Below are positions 1 through 8,641 of a stretch of DNA of 64,000 nt, in pieces. This DNA comes from an uncultured Christensenella sp. (GTDB lineage: Bacteria > Bacillota > Clostridia > Christensenellales > Pumilibacteraceae). How positions within the stretch are numbered: the first letter of the stretch is position 1; each line of letters opens with the position of its first letter. The stretch is taken from contig CAJUGC010000005.1 in assembly GCA_910585955.1 (NCBI GenBank), positions 1-64,000 of the forward strand. Reading direction: 5' to 3'. The position numbers and the translations under genes are program-made. Below the pieces are notes generated by a model. It saw only the letters and a program-made list of their open reading frames with translations, had not been told where the DNA came from and ran no database searches.

Positions 1-225
1 CGTCTTGCCTTGCTCGCTTCTGCAAGTTTAAAAGAACCGATTGTTTCTATGTTTTATTCGGGCTTCTCGTATCTAATACGGCAAAAGGGCAATGTGGGAA
101 GAGCGATATATAGGTTGCGGGCGTCTTGCCTTGCTCGCTTCTGCAAGTTTAAAAGAACCGATTGTTTCTATGTTTTGTTCGGGATTCTCGTATTTATCCC
201 GTTAAAAGGGCAGGGTAGTATAACC
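1..225. repeat. Tandem direct repeat, period 121 bp
   Basis: A segment beginning CGTCTTGCCTTGCTCGC at position 1 recurs at 122, so the period is 121 bp. The copies are nearly identical for about 55 bp (through TTTCTATGTTTT) and then diverge, with a shared TTCTCGTAT and AAAAGGGCA further on. The first copy may continue upstream of the window. Short open frames cross it but have no ribosome site. The CTTGCCTTGCTCG core resembles the tails of the gene-end inverted-repeat elements elsewhere in the window, so this may be a degenerate member of that family. Confidence 0.7.
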
Positions 226-365
226 GCCAGCCGTCTGTTCGGTGATTTTCTGCCACTTTAAAACCTGTTTGGAATCTATTGCACAAAGTCGCCGAAAGAT
301 TATATCACGGCGACGAATGAGTAAGTAGTTGTACATAATATTATCACGCAAAGGAGAAAAACATT

Positions 366-1094
366 ATGCGATGCGCGCTTGTTACGGGCGGAACGAGAGG
401 TATCGGCAGAGCGATCTGCAACATTCTCGCAGCCGAAAATTTCACGCTTGCCGTGACCTATAATAAAAGCAAAGAAACGGCTGCCGAAATGATAGAGGAC
501 TATCAGTCTCACGGCATAAACTGCATAGCGATCGAAGCCGACTTGTCGGCAAGAGACGGGGCGGACAAGCTGCTTTCTGCACTCAATGGTTTTCCGAGAC
601 CGGACACTCTCATAAACAATGCGGGCGCGGCGTGTATGAAGCTGCTTGCGGATACTTCCGACGGCGAGGCGGAGAGACTGATGCGTCTGAACTTTTTTTC
701 GCCTATGAAGCTGATGCGCGAACTTTCACGCGGCATGGTGTCGCGCTCTTTCGGGCGTATCGTCAACATATCGAGTATGTGGGCAGGCCACGGAAGCGCG
801 GGGGAAAGCGTCTATGCGGCGTCAAAAGCCGCGCTCGAGGCTTTAAGCAAGTCGCTTGCAAAGGAGCTGGGGTCGAGCGGCGTGACCGTAAATTGCATAG
901 CGCCCGGGCTTATAGACACCGAGATGAACGCCTGTATCGATAAAGCCGCAATAGATGAAATAGTGGCGGCAACGCCCGTGCGCAGAAAGGGAACGCCGAA
1001 CGACGTGGCGATCGCCGTACGCAATATCGTATCGGAAGAAAGCGGTTTCATTACGGGCGCCGTCATACCCGTGACGGGCGGCTTCTCGATTTGA
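366..1094 (+). CDS. SDR-family 3-oxoacyl-ACP reductase-like protein (FabG-like)
   Basis: A 242-residue classical short-chain dehydrogenase/reductase, the usual length for the family. The N-terminal Rossmann motif TGGTRGIG is at residues 7-14, NNAG at 84-87, and the catalytic set is N109, S137, Y150 and K154 (YAASK). The C-terminal TGAVIPVTGG is typical of FabG-like NADPH-dependent reductases. An AAGGAG site at 351-356 precedes the ATG. The gene stands alone rather than in a fatty-acid cluster, so 3-oxoacyl-ACP is only one candidate substrate and another keto/hydroxy substrate is equally possible. A hairpin terminator follows at 1201. Confidence 0.88.
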   Translation: MRCALVTGGTRGIGRAICNILAAENFTLAVTYNKSKETAAEMIEDYQSHGINCIAIEADLSARDGADKLLSALNGFPRPDTLINNAGAACMKLLADTSDGEAERLMRLNFFSPMKLMRELSRGMVSRSFGRIVNISSMWAGHGSAGESVYAASKAALEALSKSLAKELGSSGVTVNCIAPGLIDTEMNACIDKAAIDEIVAATPVRRKGTPNDVAIAVRNIVSEESGFITGAVIPVTGGFSI

Positions 1095-1200
1095 TAGGCT
1101 CGCGAAAGCGTAGACAAACAAAGAGAAAAGAAATATTCGTTTGGTTACTTTGACGTATCAATCGCGGAAATAGCTAAACGCCAATGATTTCCGATATACG

Positions 1201-1229
1201 AAAGTGTGTCCGCACGGTCGCACTTTTTT
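1201..1229 (+). terminator. Rho-independent terminator after the SDR gene
   Basis: AAAGTGTG pairs with CGCACTTT (8 bp, one G-U) across a short loop, followed at once by a T-rich run. It lies about 105 bp after the reductase stop codon. Confidence 0.7.
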
Positions 1230-1301
1230 CTTATCGGTTCTCGATATGCCGATATATGCGGTTTTCTCGGAGTCGAATAAGCAATCGAATAATTTAAGCA
1301 T

Positions 1302-1332
1302 AAAAAATCCGCAAGGCATTTACCTTGCGGAT
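1302..1332 (-). terminator. Terminator of the minus-strand surface-protein gene
   Basis: Perfect 10-bp stem ATCCGCAAGG / CCTTGCGGAT with a 6-nt loop. Read on the minus strand it is followed by six T, directly downstream of the stop codon of the 1217-aa surface protein. Confidence 0.88.
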
Positions 1333-1353
1333 CTTCGTCTGTTTCAATAAGCT

Positions 1354-4300
1354 TTAATCTTCGAAATCGTCGTAGTAACCGTCCTTTTTGGGAGCGGGTG
1401 CGGGAGTCGTCTTAACCTCTTTCTTAGCCTTCTCTTTGGCGGGTTTTGCTTTTTCCGAAGACTTTGTTTCGTCGGCAGGCTCGTTCGGCTTGTCGGCTTC
1501 GACTTTATCCGTCGCACTGTCGGCAACCGCGCTTTCCGTTTCTCCGTTTTTGACTTCGTCGTCTTTTGAGGTATCGGAGCTTTCCGTCTTAGAGTCGGAG
1601 TTCTTGTCGTCGTCGAACTCATCGTAGCTGTCCGAGCTATCCGTCGTTTCCGCCGACTCCGTCTTTTCTTCGGGTGTCTCTTCCGTCTTTATTTCCGCTT
1701 GAGTGTTTTCTTCGGAGGAGGGAAGAGTGTCGTCGAATTCGTCGAAGTCATCGGAAGACGGCGATGCGTCTGCCACTTTTTCGCTCTCTTTGGACTTCTC
1801 GTTGTGAAGCTTATGGAGCGTATGGCGTCTGTCGTAGCTCGTCGTAACTTTGACGCTCTTTTTATCGCCGCGTTTTTCGAGAAGCTTACGGATAAGCGTT
1901 CCGACTACAGCTATGAGTATGGCTACCGCAAACAGTATCGAGGGGATAAGCCACCATGCAAGCTCGCCTCCGGAAGCGGGTGTTTCTTCCTCTTCGCTTC
2001 CGTCGCCGTCGGTGTCCGTATCGCTGTCCGAATCGTCGTCGGCGTCGCTTGTCGAAAGGTCTACGTTGTTGTTATACTTGATATATTCGTCGTATCCTTC
2101 GCTTTCTTTATCGAACTTTTCAAGTTCGTTTTCGTAAGCGACGTTGCCTATATCGGTGACGGCAATGCGATTTACATATGCTCTGCCGGCAAAGTATTGG
2201 TCGTCGTGCTCGATGTCGCCGAGCGTGAGCGTAACGCCTACGTCCGTAGCTTCGTCGCCTGTCTTGATATAGAAAGTATAGGTTTTAAAGGTCTCGTTGT
2301 TCTCGACGCTGTCCTCTTTCGTGGCGGTAGATCTGATGTTCGAGAAATTGGCTTCCGCGCCGGTAAGGAATATACCCGCGCCTACGGCTGTTTCGCTGTC
2401 TTTAAGGTTGTCGGCAATGTCCACTTTGATACTTACTTGTATGCTGTAGTAAGAGTTTGCCGCAAGCGAAATATGGTTGTTAAGGGTTATAGCGGAGTAG
2501 GAGGGAGCAATGTTGCGGATATACAACACATTGTTTCCCGCGCCTTCTTCGTTTTCAAACGTAGGCGGTATCTCGGTAGAACTTCCGTCGAGAGCGGTGT
2601 AGTCGAACACGCCGTAGACAGTGTTTGTGCTTGCGCCGAATGCCATCGACCAATCATACGGCGTGCGAACCACGCCTTTGCCGTAAGTGTCGTAAGCGGA
2701 GAAGTCTATGCGCCCGAACGAATATGTCGCAAAACTGAAGTCGGTCTTGCCTGCCGCTCTCATATTAGAATAATCTTTCGCTACGTCGGCATAGTTTATG
2801 TCCGTAGCTTCTGCGAAAGCTACTCGGTCTACGAATACCGTGCCTGCCGCGAGCTTCGTCTTGTTGTTCTCTCTGTCGTTTAGACCGAGCCATATTTCGA
2901 GCGTAGCGCTGTAATCTGACGAGCCGCCTTCTATATAGAAAGTATAAGTCTTAAATCCGCTGTCTGTGCCCTTTATGCCTTCGATAGTGGCGATCACGTT
3001 TTCGCCGCTCTTTACTACGAGATTTGCTCCGTATCCCGTGACGGCAGCCGCACGCATGGAAACGGTGAGTTTGTAAACCTTGCTCGACGAAATCGTAAGC
3101 GAAGGGGAAGAATAGCCGACGGCAGTGTCTTTAAGCGACGATATCATAAGAAGATTGCCGCTTGCCGGTTTCGGGTTGTCCACGTTGTTGTACTTGGTGC
3201 GGTTAGCCGCAAAGTGGTCTATATCTGTGGAAACAACGCCGTCGATGACCTCCTCGGTGCTCTCTACGGCATCCGTCGAAAAGCCCGTTGTTTTGACCGA
3301 ATCGGGAGTGATGCGCGTCCAGCTTGCGGGGAGAAGGGGATAGGAGTATTCCTCGTATTCGCCCACTTCGAAGAACCTGCCGTTGGTTACGCCCGTATCC
3401 TCGAAAGCGGAATCGAACGTGACTATCGTGCCGTTCGAGCTGTTGGAAGCGTATTCGCTCGGAGTGATCTTTTCCACTTTAATCTCGTCGAACATGGCAA
3501 TACCCGAAGTGAGGCTGCCGGGCTGACCGAGCCAGAGTTCGAGTGAGATCTTGTTGTCGGAAATAGCCGAACCCTTTATATAGTAAGCATACTGCTTCCA
3601 GCCGTAGTTCATGGCGTTTGCCGTGTCGCCCGTGAGTCCGGTGGTGGACGCGACGAGTTTGTTGTCGTCGTCTGCGACGTTATTCGTGCCGCGTATCACG
3701 GTGGTTGCACCGCTGCCGCCGCTGATACCGTCGGTGTTGACAAAGTAGCTTATGCGATAGTAGGTGTTGCGAAGTATAGTGTACTCGGGCGAGCGGAAAC
3801 CTGTCGCAACGGGCTTCGAAGAAGAAATCAGCATTATGTTCGAAGCGCCTTCGAGGTTGCCTATGGGAGAGTAAGGACGTTCCGAAAGGTTATATTCGTT
3901 GTCCTTGGAAAAAGTGCCGCTCGTGTTGTAAATCGCAGGTATGCTTCCTACGGAAGTGATGTCGTCGAGGTCGTCGATAAGCGTCCAACCTGCAAAATCG
4001 CGTTCGAAGCTGCCTATCTCGTTTCTTTCGCCTTCGGCTGCGCCTGTATACATATAGTCGATGTCGCCGTCGTCGAGGTACACCGCGTTTTCGGTAAAGT
4101 CTTTGACAATGCAGTTATCTTCTTCGCCGTAAACGGGAGCTTCGGTATAAAACGCGTTCGGGGAAATGCGCTCGGCTTCTATGTTGTCGAAGAAAGCGTA
4201 ACCTTTCGCGGGGTTGTAGTAGGTCTTGTCCTCGTCGTTTTCGTCCTCGATCTTGTCGCCTACCTGGAGAGAAAGCGTAACGTCGTAAGACTTCATAAGC

Positions 4301-5007
4301 GGCGTCGCGATATAGAACGTGTACTTTTTAAAGCCGTACATATTCTTTTCGTTCAAAATCGGCAAACCGTCGGAAGGATCTTTTTCGAGATCGGAAACGG
4401 TGTTGATAGCCGAAAACTTCACTTCTTCGGGAAGTCCGCTGAGTTTTACGGTCGCGCCCTTGCCTTCGGTAAAGTTGCCTGTTTTGACGTAAACGCTTAT
4501 GCGGTAATAGCTTGCCGCCGCAAACGACACCGAGCTCGAAGTATAGCCGTAGGCGACTTCGCTGTCCGCATTGTTTATCATAAGGACTTTCTTGTTCGTA
4601 CCGCCGAAGGCTTGTACTCCGAAAGGCGTCTGAGGCACGGCGGTCTTGTATTCGGCATAGCGTTCGAGCTTGTAAATATCCTTGCTGCTGCCGTCCGTAT
4701 CCTTATTTGCGTTGTGGTAACTGTCCACATCCAAATTTACGACGCCCGAAACAACTCCGCCTTCGTTGTCGCCTGCGACGCCCGCGCCGGTCCAACCGGT
4801 AGGGGCGGCGGGTTCGGAGCCGCTCGTTTCGTCGAACTGCTTGTTGGAGAAGTCCACCGACGCCGTAGGCTCGACGAAGTTTTCGCTCGAGACGGCGGAC
4901 GCGTTAAAGACAGGCAATCGAATAAGCGACAGAGCAAGTACAAGTCCTATAAGAAAGCACAGCGCAGTCGACAAATATCTTTTGAAACCCGTTGAAGTTT
5001 TGTTCAT
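1354..5007 (-). CDS. Large membrane-anchored surface protein with four repeated lectin-like modules
   Basis: 1217 residues. An N-terminal signal peptide (KRYLSTALCFLIGLVLAL then NASA) is followed by about four modules of roughly 200-250 residues. Each contains a 'Y-R-I-S-(V/Y)-(Y/F)-V' strand, a 'K-(K/T)-Y-(T/A)-F-Y-I' strand and ends in an F-(F/V)-D-(N/E/R)-I type strand (FFDNIEAERI, MFDEIKVEKI, FVDRVAFAEA, YVNRIAVTDI). That pattern is typical of jelly-roll carbohydrate-binding domains. One transmembrane helix lies at about 1017-1039 (LAWWLIPSILFAVAILI), then a cytoplasmic tail of about 178 residues rich in D, E, S, T and K, ending GYYDDFED. There is no LPXTG motif. The ATG at 5007 has a weak AGGTG site, and a promoter is visible at 5082-5110. 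Ligand binding is inferred; no catalytic domain is recognised. Confidence 0.75.
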   Translation of the reverse strand: MNKTSTGFKRYLSTALCFLIGLVLALSLIRLPVFNASAVSSENFVEPTASVDFSNKQFDETSGSEPAAPTGWTGAGVAGDNEGGVVSGVVNLDVDSYHNANKDTDGSSKDIYKLERYAEYKTAVPQTPFGVQAFGGTNKKVLMINNADSEVAYGYTSSSVSFAAASYYRISVYVKTGNFTEGKGATVKLSGLPEEVKFSAINTVSDLEKDPSDGLPILNEKNMYGFKKYTFYIATPLMKSYDVTLSLQVGDKIEDENDEDKTYYNPAKGYAFFDNIEAERISPNAFYTEAPVYGEEDNCIVKDFTENAVYLDDGDIDYMYTGAAEGERNEIGSFERDFAGWTLIDDLDDITSVGSIPAIYNTSGTFSKDNEYNLSERPYSPIGNLEGASNIMLISSSKPVATGFRSPEYTILRNTYYRISYFVNTDGISGGSGATTVIRGTNNVADDDNKLVASTTGLTGDTANAMNYGWKQYAYYIKGSAISDNKISLELWLGQPGSLTSGIAMFDEIKVEKITPSEYASNSSNGTIVTFDSAFEDTGVTNGRFFEVGEYEEYSYPLLPASWTRITPDSVKTTGFSTDAVESTEEVIDGVVSTDIDHFAANRTKYNNVDNPKPASGNLLMISSLKDTAVGYSSPSLTISSSKVYKLTVSMRAAAVTGYGANLVVKSGENVIATIEGIKGTDSGFKTYTFYIEGGSSDYSATLEIWLGLNDRENNKTKLAAGTVFVDRVAFAEATDINYADVAKDYSNMRAAGKTDFSFATYSFGRIDFSAYDTYGKGVVRTPYDWSMAFGASTNTVYGVFDYTALDGSSTEIPPTFENEEGAGNNVLYIRNIAPSYSAITLNNHISLAANSYYSIQVSIKVDIADNLKDSETAVGAGIFLTGAEANFSNIRSTATKEDSVENNETFKTYTFYIKTGDEATDVGVTLTLGDIEHDDQYFAGRAYVNRIAVTDIGNVAYENELEKFDKESEGYDEYIKYNNNVDLSTSDADDDSDSDTDTDGDGSEEEETPASGGELAWWLIPSILFAVAILIAVVGTLIRKLLEKRGDKKSVKVTTSYDRRHTLHKLHNEKSKESEKVADASPSSDDFDEFDDTLPSSEENTQAEIKTEETPEEKTESAETTDSSDSYDEFDDDKNSDSKTESSDTSKDDEVKNGETESAVADSATDKVEADKPNEPADETKSSEKAKPAKEKAKKEVKTTPAPAPKKDGYYDDFED

Positions 5008-5081
5008 TTCTCTTTACACCTTTAAAGTAGTAGTTTTTTCTTTACGACGTAACGTATACAATGATACGCATACATTCTAAT

Positions 5082-5110
5082 ATTATAAAGTATAATCGAA
5101 ATTTTTGCAA
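5082..5110 (-). promoter_or_regulatory. Promoter of the 1217-aa surface protein gene
   Basis: On the minus strand TTGCAA (5105-5110), a 17-nt spacer and a perfect TATAAT (5082-5087), about 75 bp upstream of the start codon. Confidence 0.75.
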
Positions 5111-5251
5111 TCAAATCGATTACCTTTTTTAAAAAAATCTCGCGCTATTCCTTATAATATATAAGCGTCGTTCACGGAGAAGCGAATTTGCCGTTTCCGC
5201 TTTCTTGCGACATCTATATTTTGTCACGCCTTCGGAAAAACTATTATAGCT

Positions 5252-5617
5252 ATGAAAAAGATTGCAAAATCGGCTTTGAGGATAGGCGGCGGCGCTCTCG
5301 TCGGCTTCATAAACGGTTTCTTCGGCGGGGGCGGCGGAATGTTGTGCGTGCCTCTTCTCGAAAAGATATTGAAAGTGCCGACGAAAAACGCCCATGCGAC
5401 AGCCATACTCGTCATTCTTCCCATTTCGATCGCTTCGGCGATAACCTACATCATAAACGGTTATGCGGATTTTTCCGCAACGCTTGTTTCGTCGGTCGGA
5501 GTGACGGCGGGCGGCGCGCTCGGAGCAATTATGCTCACGAAACTGAAGTCGGCTACGGTCGGAGTGGTTTTCGCCGTGATAATGATAGTTGCGGGGGCGA
5601 AATTACTGTTCTCATGA
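5252..5617 (+). CDS. TauE/SafE-family membrane protein, N-terminal half-size subunit
   Basis: 121 residues, very hydrophobic, with about four membrane segments. The glycine-rich loop GFINGFFGGGGGMLCVPLL (residues 18-36) and the following KNAHATAI pattern match the first repeat of TauE/SafE (sulfite exporter, formerly DUF81) permeases, which are normally about 250 residues with two such repeats. It overlaps the next gene by 4 nt (ATGA), and that gene carries a second equivalent repeat, so the two probably assemble into one transporter. The substrate is unknown; family members move sulfur-containing organic anions or sulfite. No strong ribosome site is seen before the ATG. Confidence 0.8.
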   Translation: MKKIAKSALRIGGGALVGFINGFFGGGGGMLCVPLLEKILKVPTKNAHATAILVILPISIASAITYIINGYADFSATLVSSVGVTAGGALGAIMLTKLKSATVGVVFAVIMIVAGAKLLFS

Positions 5618-6063
5618 AAGCGTTGTTACTCATAATTATAGGCGTTATAGGCGGAGTTATAGGCGGTATGGGCATGGGAGGCGGAACGCTGCTCATTCCG
5701 CTTCTCACGATCTTCGTAGGCGTCGAACAGCACTCGGCGCAGGCATTGAATCTTTTGGCGTTCATACCGATGTCGGTCGTCGCTATCGCCATTCACATAA
5801 AGAACAAACTGATAGATTTCAAGCAGGTGCTCCCGATTGCCATTCCCGCAGTTGCCGCCGGCGTCGGCTCGTCTGTATTGAGCAAGCTTACGGGTGCGCG
5901 CGCGCTATCTCGTTGGTTCGGGCTCTTTCTTGTGTCGCTCGGTATTTATCAGCTCATAAGCGCAATAGTTGCGCTCGTCAAAAACATTCGCGAAAAACGC
6001 CGCGAGCTTCTGAAAATGCCCGACGAGGTCGATTCCCGCCATATTTCCGCCACTTTATTTTAA
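5614..6063 (+). CDS. TauE/SafE-family membrane protein, second half-size subunit
   Basis: 149 residues from the ATG that overlaps the previous stop codon (ATGA). GVIGGVIGGMGMGGGTLLIP (residues 10-29) repeats the TauE loop found in the partner gene, followed by the HSAQALNLLAFIP motif typical of the same family. The reading frame stays open upstream, but starting at 5614 gives translational coupling and a protein beginning at the first membrane helix. The charged C-terminus (KNIREKRRELLKMPDEVDSR) is probably cytoplasmic. It likely forms a heterodimer with the upstream subunit. Confidence 0.8.
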   Translation: MKALLLIIIGVIGGVIGGMGMGGGTLLIPLLTIFVGVEQHSAQALNLLAFIPMSVVAIAIHIKNKLIDFKQVLPIAIPAVAAGVGSSVLSKLTGARALSRWFGLFLVSLGIYQLISAIVALVKNIREKRRELLKMPDEVDSRHISATLF

Positions 6064-6117
6064 CTTTTAAAATGATACGGCCGCGTTGCCGCAGTCGAAA
6101 AAAATTCAAAAAACCCC

Positions 6118-6146
6118 TTTACTTTTTTTCTCGTTCATGTTACAAT
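6118..6146 (+). promoter_or_regulatory. Promoter of the rnf operon
   Basis: TTTACT (6118-6123), a 17-nt spacer and TACAAT (6141-6146), about 70 bp upstream of rnfC. It is the only good sigma-A-type site ahead of the six-gene operon. Confidence 0.75.
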
Positions 6147-6158
6147 ATAAAAGTTAAG

Positions 6159-6178
6159 AGGCAATAATTATATTGCCT
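6159..6178 (+). promoter_or_regulatory. Leader hairpin in the rnf 5' UTR
   Basis: AGGCAAT (6159-6165) pairs with ATTGCCT (6172-6178) across a 6-nt loop just downstream of the predicted transcription start. No T-run follows, so it is not a terminator. It could stabilise the mRNA 5' end or bind a regulator; the role is unknown. Confidence 0.5.
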
Positions 6179-6212
6179 TAATACGAGAACATTTACAAGG
6201 GAGGCAACAAGT

Positions 6213-7526
6213 TTGTCATTCACCTTTAAGGGCGGAGTGCATCCGCCCGCGAATAAGGAATTTTCCGATAGAAAGAACGTCGAATATATGCCGCCGCCCC
6301 AGACGGTGTATATTCCTTTGTCGCAACATATCGGCAAGCCGGCAAAGGCGATCGTTGCCGTCGGCGATAAGGTGGCGGAAGGGCAGAAGATAGGCGAAGC
6401 GGACGGCTTTGTAAGCGTGCCCGTCTTTTCTTCGGTCTGCGGCACGGTTAAGGCCGTCGAAAATAGAGCTACGGCGTTCGGAAAGTGTAAGCATATAGTT
6501 ATAGAGCGTTCCTCGGACGAGGAAGCTCCCGCGGCTTTTCGTTTTCCGCCGCTCGACAGCCGCGACGGCGCGAGCATATTGCGCCGTATTCAGGAAAGCG
6601 GCATAGTCGGAATGGGCGGGGCGGGCTTTCCTGTACACGTCAAGCTTTCTCCCAAAGAAAAGATAGATAAGTTTATAATAAATGCCGCCGAGTGCGAGCC
6701 GTACATCACCTGCGATTATAGGATAATGCTCGAGTATACGGAGCAGTTTCTGCGCGGCGCGCTGTATATGGCAAAAACAGTCGGACTCGATAAAGCCATA
6801 GTCGGTATAGAATCGAACAAGACCGACGCGGCGGATTTTGTAAGTCGCGTTGCAAAGGAAAAGGGCTACAACGTCGAAGTCGCGGTTTTAAAGACCAAGT
6901 ATCCGCAGGGCGCCGAAAAACAGCTTATCTATGCAATGACGGGCAGAGTCGTAAAGGCGGGAGGGCTTCCTTCCGGAGTCGGCGTCATCGTAAGCAACGT
7001 ACACACCGCGCTTTCCGTCGCGCTTGCGGTCGAGGACGGTCAGCCTCTTTACAAGAGGATAATGACGGTGACGGGAGACGCGGTCGAGGAACCCAAAAAT
7101 TTCTGGTGCTTTACGGGAACGACGTACGACGACGCAGTGAATTTTTGCGGCGGAGCAAAGACGGGAGAGGACGCGCCCGTCAAGTGTCTGAACGGAGGCC
7201 CGATGATGGGCGTTTCGGTCAGCGACGAGACGATTGCCTGTACCCGTACGACAAGCTGTATTCTGCTTCTCGGTAAAAAATCGGCTTTTACCGGCAATTC
7301 CATGCCTTGCATAAATTGCGGAAAGTGCGCTTCGGCGTGTCCCATGAAGCTGATGCCGATGTATATCGATTCCTATATGCGGACGGGCGACTTGAAGGGC
7401 GCCGTTAAGTACGGGGCGAAGTATTGTATAGGGTGCGGCTGCTGCGCGTATGTCTGTCCCGCAAAACGCCCGCTCTTGCAATCGATAAAGCTCGCAAAGA
7501 AAAAAAGCATGGAGGCAAAACTTTGA
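6213..7526 (+). CDS. rnfC: Rnf electron-transport complex subunit C
   Basis: 437 residues, the short clostridial form without the long C-terminal repeats of proteobacterial RnfC. The N-terminal barrel-sandwich domain is followed by the NADH/FMN-binding region with GMGGAGFPVHVKL and an SLBB-type segment. Two [4Fe-4S] motifs follow: C366-C369-C372-C376P and C405-C408-C411-C415P. It is the peripheral subunit where NAD(H) exchanges electrons with the complex. Translation starts at TTG 6213, with AGGGAGG just upstream (about 6199-6205). First gene of rnfCDGEAB, the usual clostridial order. Confidence 0.95.
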   Translation: MSFTFKGGVHPPANKEFSDRKNVEYMPPPQTVYIPLSQHIGKPAKAIVAVGDKVAEGQKIGEADGFVSVPVFSSVCGTVKAVENRATAFGKCKHIVIERSSDEEAPAAFRFPPLDSRDGASILRRIQESGIVGMGGAGFPVHVKLSPKEKIDKFIINAAECEPYITCDYRIMLEYTEQFLRGALYMAKTVGLDKAIVGIESNKTDAADFVSRVAKEKGYNVEVAVLKTKYPQGAEKQLIYAMTGRVVKAGGLPSGVGVIVSNVHTALSVALAVEDGQPLYKRIMTVTGDAVEEPKNFWCFTGTTYDDAVNFCGGAKTGEDAPVKCLNGGPMMGVSVSDETIACTRTTSCILLLGKKSAFTGNSMPCINCGKCASACPMKLMPMYIDSYMRTGDLKGAVKYGAKYCIGCGCCAYVCPAKRPLLQSIKLAKKKSMEAKL

Positions 7527-8641
7527 AAGAGAATCTGTTTGTTTCCGTTTCGCCGCACATAACCGAAGCGAAAAACAGCGTCGGACGCATAATGACAGAC
7601 GTTCTTATATCGCTCTGTCCCGTAGTCGTTGCCGCCGTTTTCTTTTTCGGTTACGGCGTAATGATCAATATAGCCGTTGCCGTCGGGGCTTGTATCGGCT
7701 TCGAACTTTTGTATGACGCGGGGGTGCGCGGTAAGTTCAAAAAGGGATATTTCAAGAACGCAAGCATCAAGGACGGCTCCGCGGCTGTGACGGGCGTCAT
7801 TCTCGCGCTGAATTTTCCGACATTTTTAAAGGTTGACGCGTGGGATTTGAATATTTACAGGGCAAATATCAATTTTCCCACAACTGCGGATATTCTGTTT
7901 TCGTTCGATACTGTGATAATGCTTATAGTCGCTTCGGCGTTTGCTATAGTGGTAGTCAAGATGCTGTTCGGCGGAATAGGCAAGAACTTTGTCAATCCCG
8001 CCGCGGCAGGCAGAGTTTTTGCGTTCATGACGGTTTCGCTTGCGGCTGTGCAGACCATAGGTCTCGGACTCGACGCGTCTACGGGCGCGACTTGGCTTTC
8101 GGGTTCTACGGGCGGCGTAAGCGGCTCGGTGCTGTTGAATATGTTTATAGGCAACACGGGCAGCGCGGCGGTCGGCGAGACCTGCGCGATCGCTATAATA
8201 ATAGGGTTTATCTATCTCGTAGTAAGAAAAGTCATAGATTTCAGGCTTCCGCTCGTAATAGTCGGTTCGACGTTTGTATTCGCGCTTTTATTGAGCGGAA
8301 TCACGGGATTGGTTTCGGGCGAGATGGCTTCTGCCGAAGACGTGTTCTCGAACGCTCTCGCTCATGTGCTTTCGGGTGGACTGCTGTTCGGCGCGGTGTA
8401 TATGGCGACAGACTATGCGACAAGCCCGAACACACCGCTCGGCAGAGCTATATTCGGCATAGGCATAGCTCTCATAACCGTGCTTATCCGCGTCTTTGCT
8501 TCCGCACCCGAGGGCATGAGCTTTGCCATACTCATCATGAACATCGTCGCGCCCCTAATAGACAGATATATCTATCCGAAGCCGTTCGGCTATGAAAAGC
8601 CCGAGAAGAAAAAGAAGGAAAAGGAGGAGGCGGCGGCATGA
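7523..8641 (+). CDS. rnfD: Rnf electron-transport complex subunit D
   Basis: 372 residues from TTG 7523, which overlaps the rnfC stop (TTGA); GGAGG sits at 7511. A polytopic membrane protein of the NqrB/RnfD family. The motif STGATWL contains the threonine (about T190) expected to carry covalent FMN. It conducts electrons across the membrane in the ion-pumping module. The frame is open further upstream inside rnfC, but that extension (MYRVRLL...) is out-of-frame rnfC sequence. The charged C-terminus EKKKKEKEEAAA is lysine/glutamate rich. It overlaps rnfG by 4 nt. Confidence 0.95.
   Translation: MKENLFVSVSPHITEAKNSVGRIMTDVLISLCPVVVAAVFFFGYGVMINIAVAVGACIGFELLYDAGVRGKFKKGYFKNASIKDGSAAVTGVILALNFPTFLKVDAWDLNIYRANINFPTTADILFSFDTVIMLIVASAFAIVVVKMLFGGIGKNFVNPAAAGRVFAFMTVSLAAVQTIGLGLDASTGATWLSGSTGGVSGSVLLNMFIGNTGSAAVGETCAIAIIIGFIYLVVRKVIDFRLPLVIVGSTFVFALLLSGITGLVSGEMASAEDVFSNALAHVLSGGLLFGAVYMATDYATSPNTPLGRAIFGIGIALITVLIRVFASAPEGMSFAILIMNIVAPLIDRYIYPKPFGYEKPEKKKKEKEEAAA

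Noticed and set aside
1699..2883. 394-codon plus-strand frame opposite the 1217-aa surface protein
   Set aside because: Antisense shadow; the minus-strand gene has signal peptide, repeats, membrane helix, promoter and terminator.
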